Shown in pieces: positions 62,251 to 64,000 of a stretch of 64,000 nt of DNA. The stretch is taken from the NCBI GenBank assembly GCA_020744425.1, contig JAGMUV010000043.1:310001-374000 (forward strand), in the 5' to 3' direction. The notes under the pieces are model-generated. The model was not told the DNA's origin. It saw only the letters and a list, made by a program, of their open reading frames with translations, and ran no database searches. Source of the stretch: Dactylonectria macrodidyma. Lineage: Eukaryota; Ascomycota; Sordariomycetes; Hypocreales; Nectriaceae. Positions within the stretch are counted from its first letter, which is position 1, and every line of letters begins with the position of its first letter. Position numbers and translations under genes: made by a program.

Positions 62251-62621
62251 ACCAAAGGCACCTTAGCGTGTGCTGCATGTGCATTGAAGTTTCAGGTATC
62301 TTGACAACATATTCAGCAAAATGCCGCCCCCAGGTTCAGAGTTAATCCTGCCGTGCACGTGGGGCGGACACATGCATTACCTCTTCTTCGATTGCTCATC
62401 GGAGTTGACTCAAATCTTAGTCTTCCCCCTATTCTGCCATCAAGAATCCGTCTTCCTTTTCCTCGCTCAATTTTACTCAGACTACTGTTCTTCTTTCGCA
62501 TTGCTTCATATCGTTTTGATTTCCAATTTGTTTCATTTTATTTCTTCATTCCAAAATGCGACTGTCTGACCAGGAAGCAACCTACTTCCGCTCATCCTTG
62601 CATTCTCAGTAGTTGTTCCTC

Positions 62622-63086
62622 CTACATCAACCAAGACCAAGGAGTAGCGTCCCGAAAAGTAAAATAGACTGCTCCTGATCTTGCGGCCTCTCTAGAGTAC
62701 CATTCGTCGCCCATCACCGTTTTTCTCACTGTACTGAAGAATAATTCAGTCCTCATAGCATCAGTACTCGGCGTGTTCAGAGAGATGATGTCTGCAAGAC
62801 GCCGAAGACGATCAAGTGGCAGGCCATATGCTGCAACAGCATACGATTTACTTCTTTTCCAGCAAGCCTCCATTGGGCTATACATTGACAATATCTCGCC
62901 CTGAAACTCGGTCCACTGTATGCTGTCGATGTTCTGGCGGCGCTCAGTGAGCCATTTTTGAAGCAAGCTCTGGTTACTGCTTCGTATGAATTGCTGGTAT
63001 ATATCACCGTAGTCCAAAAACATTCCGCGACTATCCTTTAGTCGCCGAAGTGGTAGGACTAGTTTTAGGAGCAGGGAAGAACTCAA
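62622..63086 (-). CDS. Unassigned ORF fused behind a Helitron fragment
   Basis: 154 codons (SRGMFLDYGDIYQQFIRSSNQ, WTEFQGEILSMYSPMEACWKRSKSYAVAAYG, STDAMRTELFFSTVRKTVMGDEWYS). Well-balanced composition suggests real protein coding, but I recognise no family and it does not resemble Helitron helicase. It lies in a different frame from the Helitron piece just upstream. It could be a captured gene fragment or an exon of a neighbouring gene. Confidence 0.4.
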   Translation of the reverse strand: MSSSLLLKLVLPLRRLKDSRGMFLDYGDIYQQFIRSSNQSLLQKWLTERRQNIDSIQWTEFQGEILSMYSPMEACWKRSKSYAVAAYGLPLDRLRRLADIISLNTPSTDAMRTELFFSTVRKTVMGDEWYSREAARSGAVYFTFRDATPWSWLM

Positions 63087-63104
63087 AACCTCTTTTCTGG
63101 TACT

Positions 63105-64000
63105 TCACGATGGCTGTCTCAACGGTCCTCCCGGCAGAGACACGGTTCTTACGCCCCGTTCGGCTGCTATCTGGGCACGCAGCTCGGCCGTTGAGCCCAA
63201 AGCGGCGTACTGGAATCGGCAGAGCTTCTGTGTCATCTCCGAGAGCTCCTTCGAGCCGGCCGTGATCTGATTTGCATCGCCGGCGCTCCTCAAGACATCG
63301 ATCAGTCGCGTGGCACTCCCGATGTTATCACAGCGGTACGCGGCTCGTGCTTCTTCGTCTCTGTCGCTCACGCTTCCATCACCATCTCCTGACTCCATAA
63401 CACCGATCGTGCGTTCGTCATCTCCGGAACACGCAGCCCACTGTTTGGCATCGCGCTTTGCATCTTCCGCTGATCGCCTGAGCAGTTGGATGTTGCCGAG
63501 TATAAATAGGAGCCTCCGGCTCAGCGCCGCCTTCTGCCTCGTCCATATATCGTTGATGTCACCCGAAGACTCGGATAGGAAGCACTCCCATGGCACGAAC
63601 AGAGCTAAGTGTTGCACAGCAGCCCTAGAATAGCAGAGTCAGCTGAGGAGGAGGAGGAGGAGGAGGAGGAGGAGGAGGAGGAGTGAGGTTATTTGAATTT
63701 TGAGGTTCAAATGGTGTAGGTACGCTGTACGAACCTCCGGTGGCATGGCCCATCAACGTCATCCTGAGAGAAGTCCATGCTTAGGTATCCGTCCAGACCA
63801 CAGCATGCTTGCCTGGCCGGCGCAGACTCTGCACCCATTTGTCCGAGAACGGCGCAGCGTCTCGGAAAGGTATCTCACCCCATGCGGCGGCGGATGCTCC
63901 TGCATTGGCCCTGCGCTTCAGCGTCACGAGCGACATGTAGTCGTACAGGCACAGGCCGCGGAGCATCTCTCCGCGATAAGGGTATGCCTCAAAGTAGGAT
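63105..64000 (-). pseudogene. Helitron Rep/helicase, central region, partial at window edge
   Basis: Pieces on the minus strand read in order: MLRGLCLYDYMSLVTLKRR (63966 down), FSDKWVQSLRRPGKHAVV, LSMDFSQDDVDGPC, then from 63617 LALFVPWECFLSESSGDINDIWTRQKAALSRRLLFILGNIQLLRRSAEDAKRDAKQW and SATRLIDVLRS. This is the linker between Rep and helicase domains in fungal Helitron proteins. The parts are separated by a frameshift near 63780 and by a 100-bp stretch (63625-63728) containing a (GAG)n tract on the plus strand, which could be an intron or an insertion. Rep lies beyond the window; helicase motif I is not reached. Confidence 0.75.

Noticed and set aside
63625..63728. Clean intron in the right-edge Helitron pseudogene
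   Set aside because: GT...AG borders and a CTGAC branch motif exist, but the frames on the two sides do not join correctly, so it may be an insertion or decay.

Overview
The window looks like accessory, transposon-rich DNA of a filamentous ascomycete (Pezizomycotina). Three things point there. Introns are short (47-79 nt) with GT...AG borders and CTRAC-like branch points. The mobile elements belong to fungal families: a Helitron with a fungal-type Rep/helicase, Fot/pogo, impala-like Tc1, hAT, a Tad-like LINE, and chromodomain Gypsy. The few host-type genes have fungal affinities: an APC permease, a ligase-IV-like ATP-dependent ligase, an Asp f 4-like secreted protein and a UBTD-type fragment. 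I cannot name the species; a Sordariomycete is a guess. All calls come from reading the sequence; no database was searched.

Layout. 0.5-5.4 kb: an internally deleted Helitron on the minus strand, split by a complete hAT element with a perfect 8-bp target duplication. 5.4-9.05 kb: a Copia element without its 5' LTR and gag, cut exactly at the Helitron end. 9.6-11.5 kb: an intact five-exon permease gene. 12-18.7 kb: a mosaic of repeat debris (pogo fragment, Helitron end, LINE 5' leader in two copies with an ORF1 relic, a 0.39-kb direct repeat in two copies, a Pol-like beta-barrel pseudogene). 18.65-23.9 kb: a Helitron 5' piece joined to a Tad-like LINE, an inverted-repeat element, and the 3' end of a second LINE. 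24.0-24.5 kb: the 5' part of a UBTD-like gene. 25.4-26.3 kb: a 0.8-kb Helitron holding a pogo transposase fragment. 26.5-28.8 kb: an intact DNA ligase gene. 29-31 kb: small unknown ORFs.

31.07-44.57 kb is a three-level nest. A 442-bp pogo-type MITE (TA duplication) was hit by Gypsy element 1 (TTTTT duplication, LTRs identical by eye), which was hit by Gypsy element 2 in the opposite orientation (CTCGT duplication, LTRs identical by eye). Gypsy 1 has a candidate -1 frameshift site and an antisense, apparently spliced zinc-motif/coiled-coil gene. Gypsy 2 has a long 9-bp G-rich repeat in its leader.

44.6-58.5 kb holds small uncharacterised genes, a frameshifted Asp f 4-like gene, a decayed Tc1/mariner element with TIRs, and minisatellites. 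58.8-61.0 kb is a nearly intact pogo element with perfect 72-bp TIRs that splits a host ORF. The right edge has an ankyrin-type pseudogene and part of another Helitron Rep/helicase.

Several older elements carry single in-frame stops consistent with C-to-T change (RIP-like), while the Gypsy pair and the pogo element have none. This suggests at least two ages of invasion.
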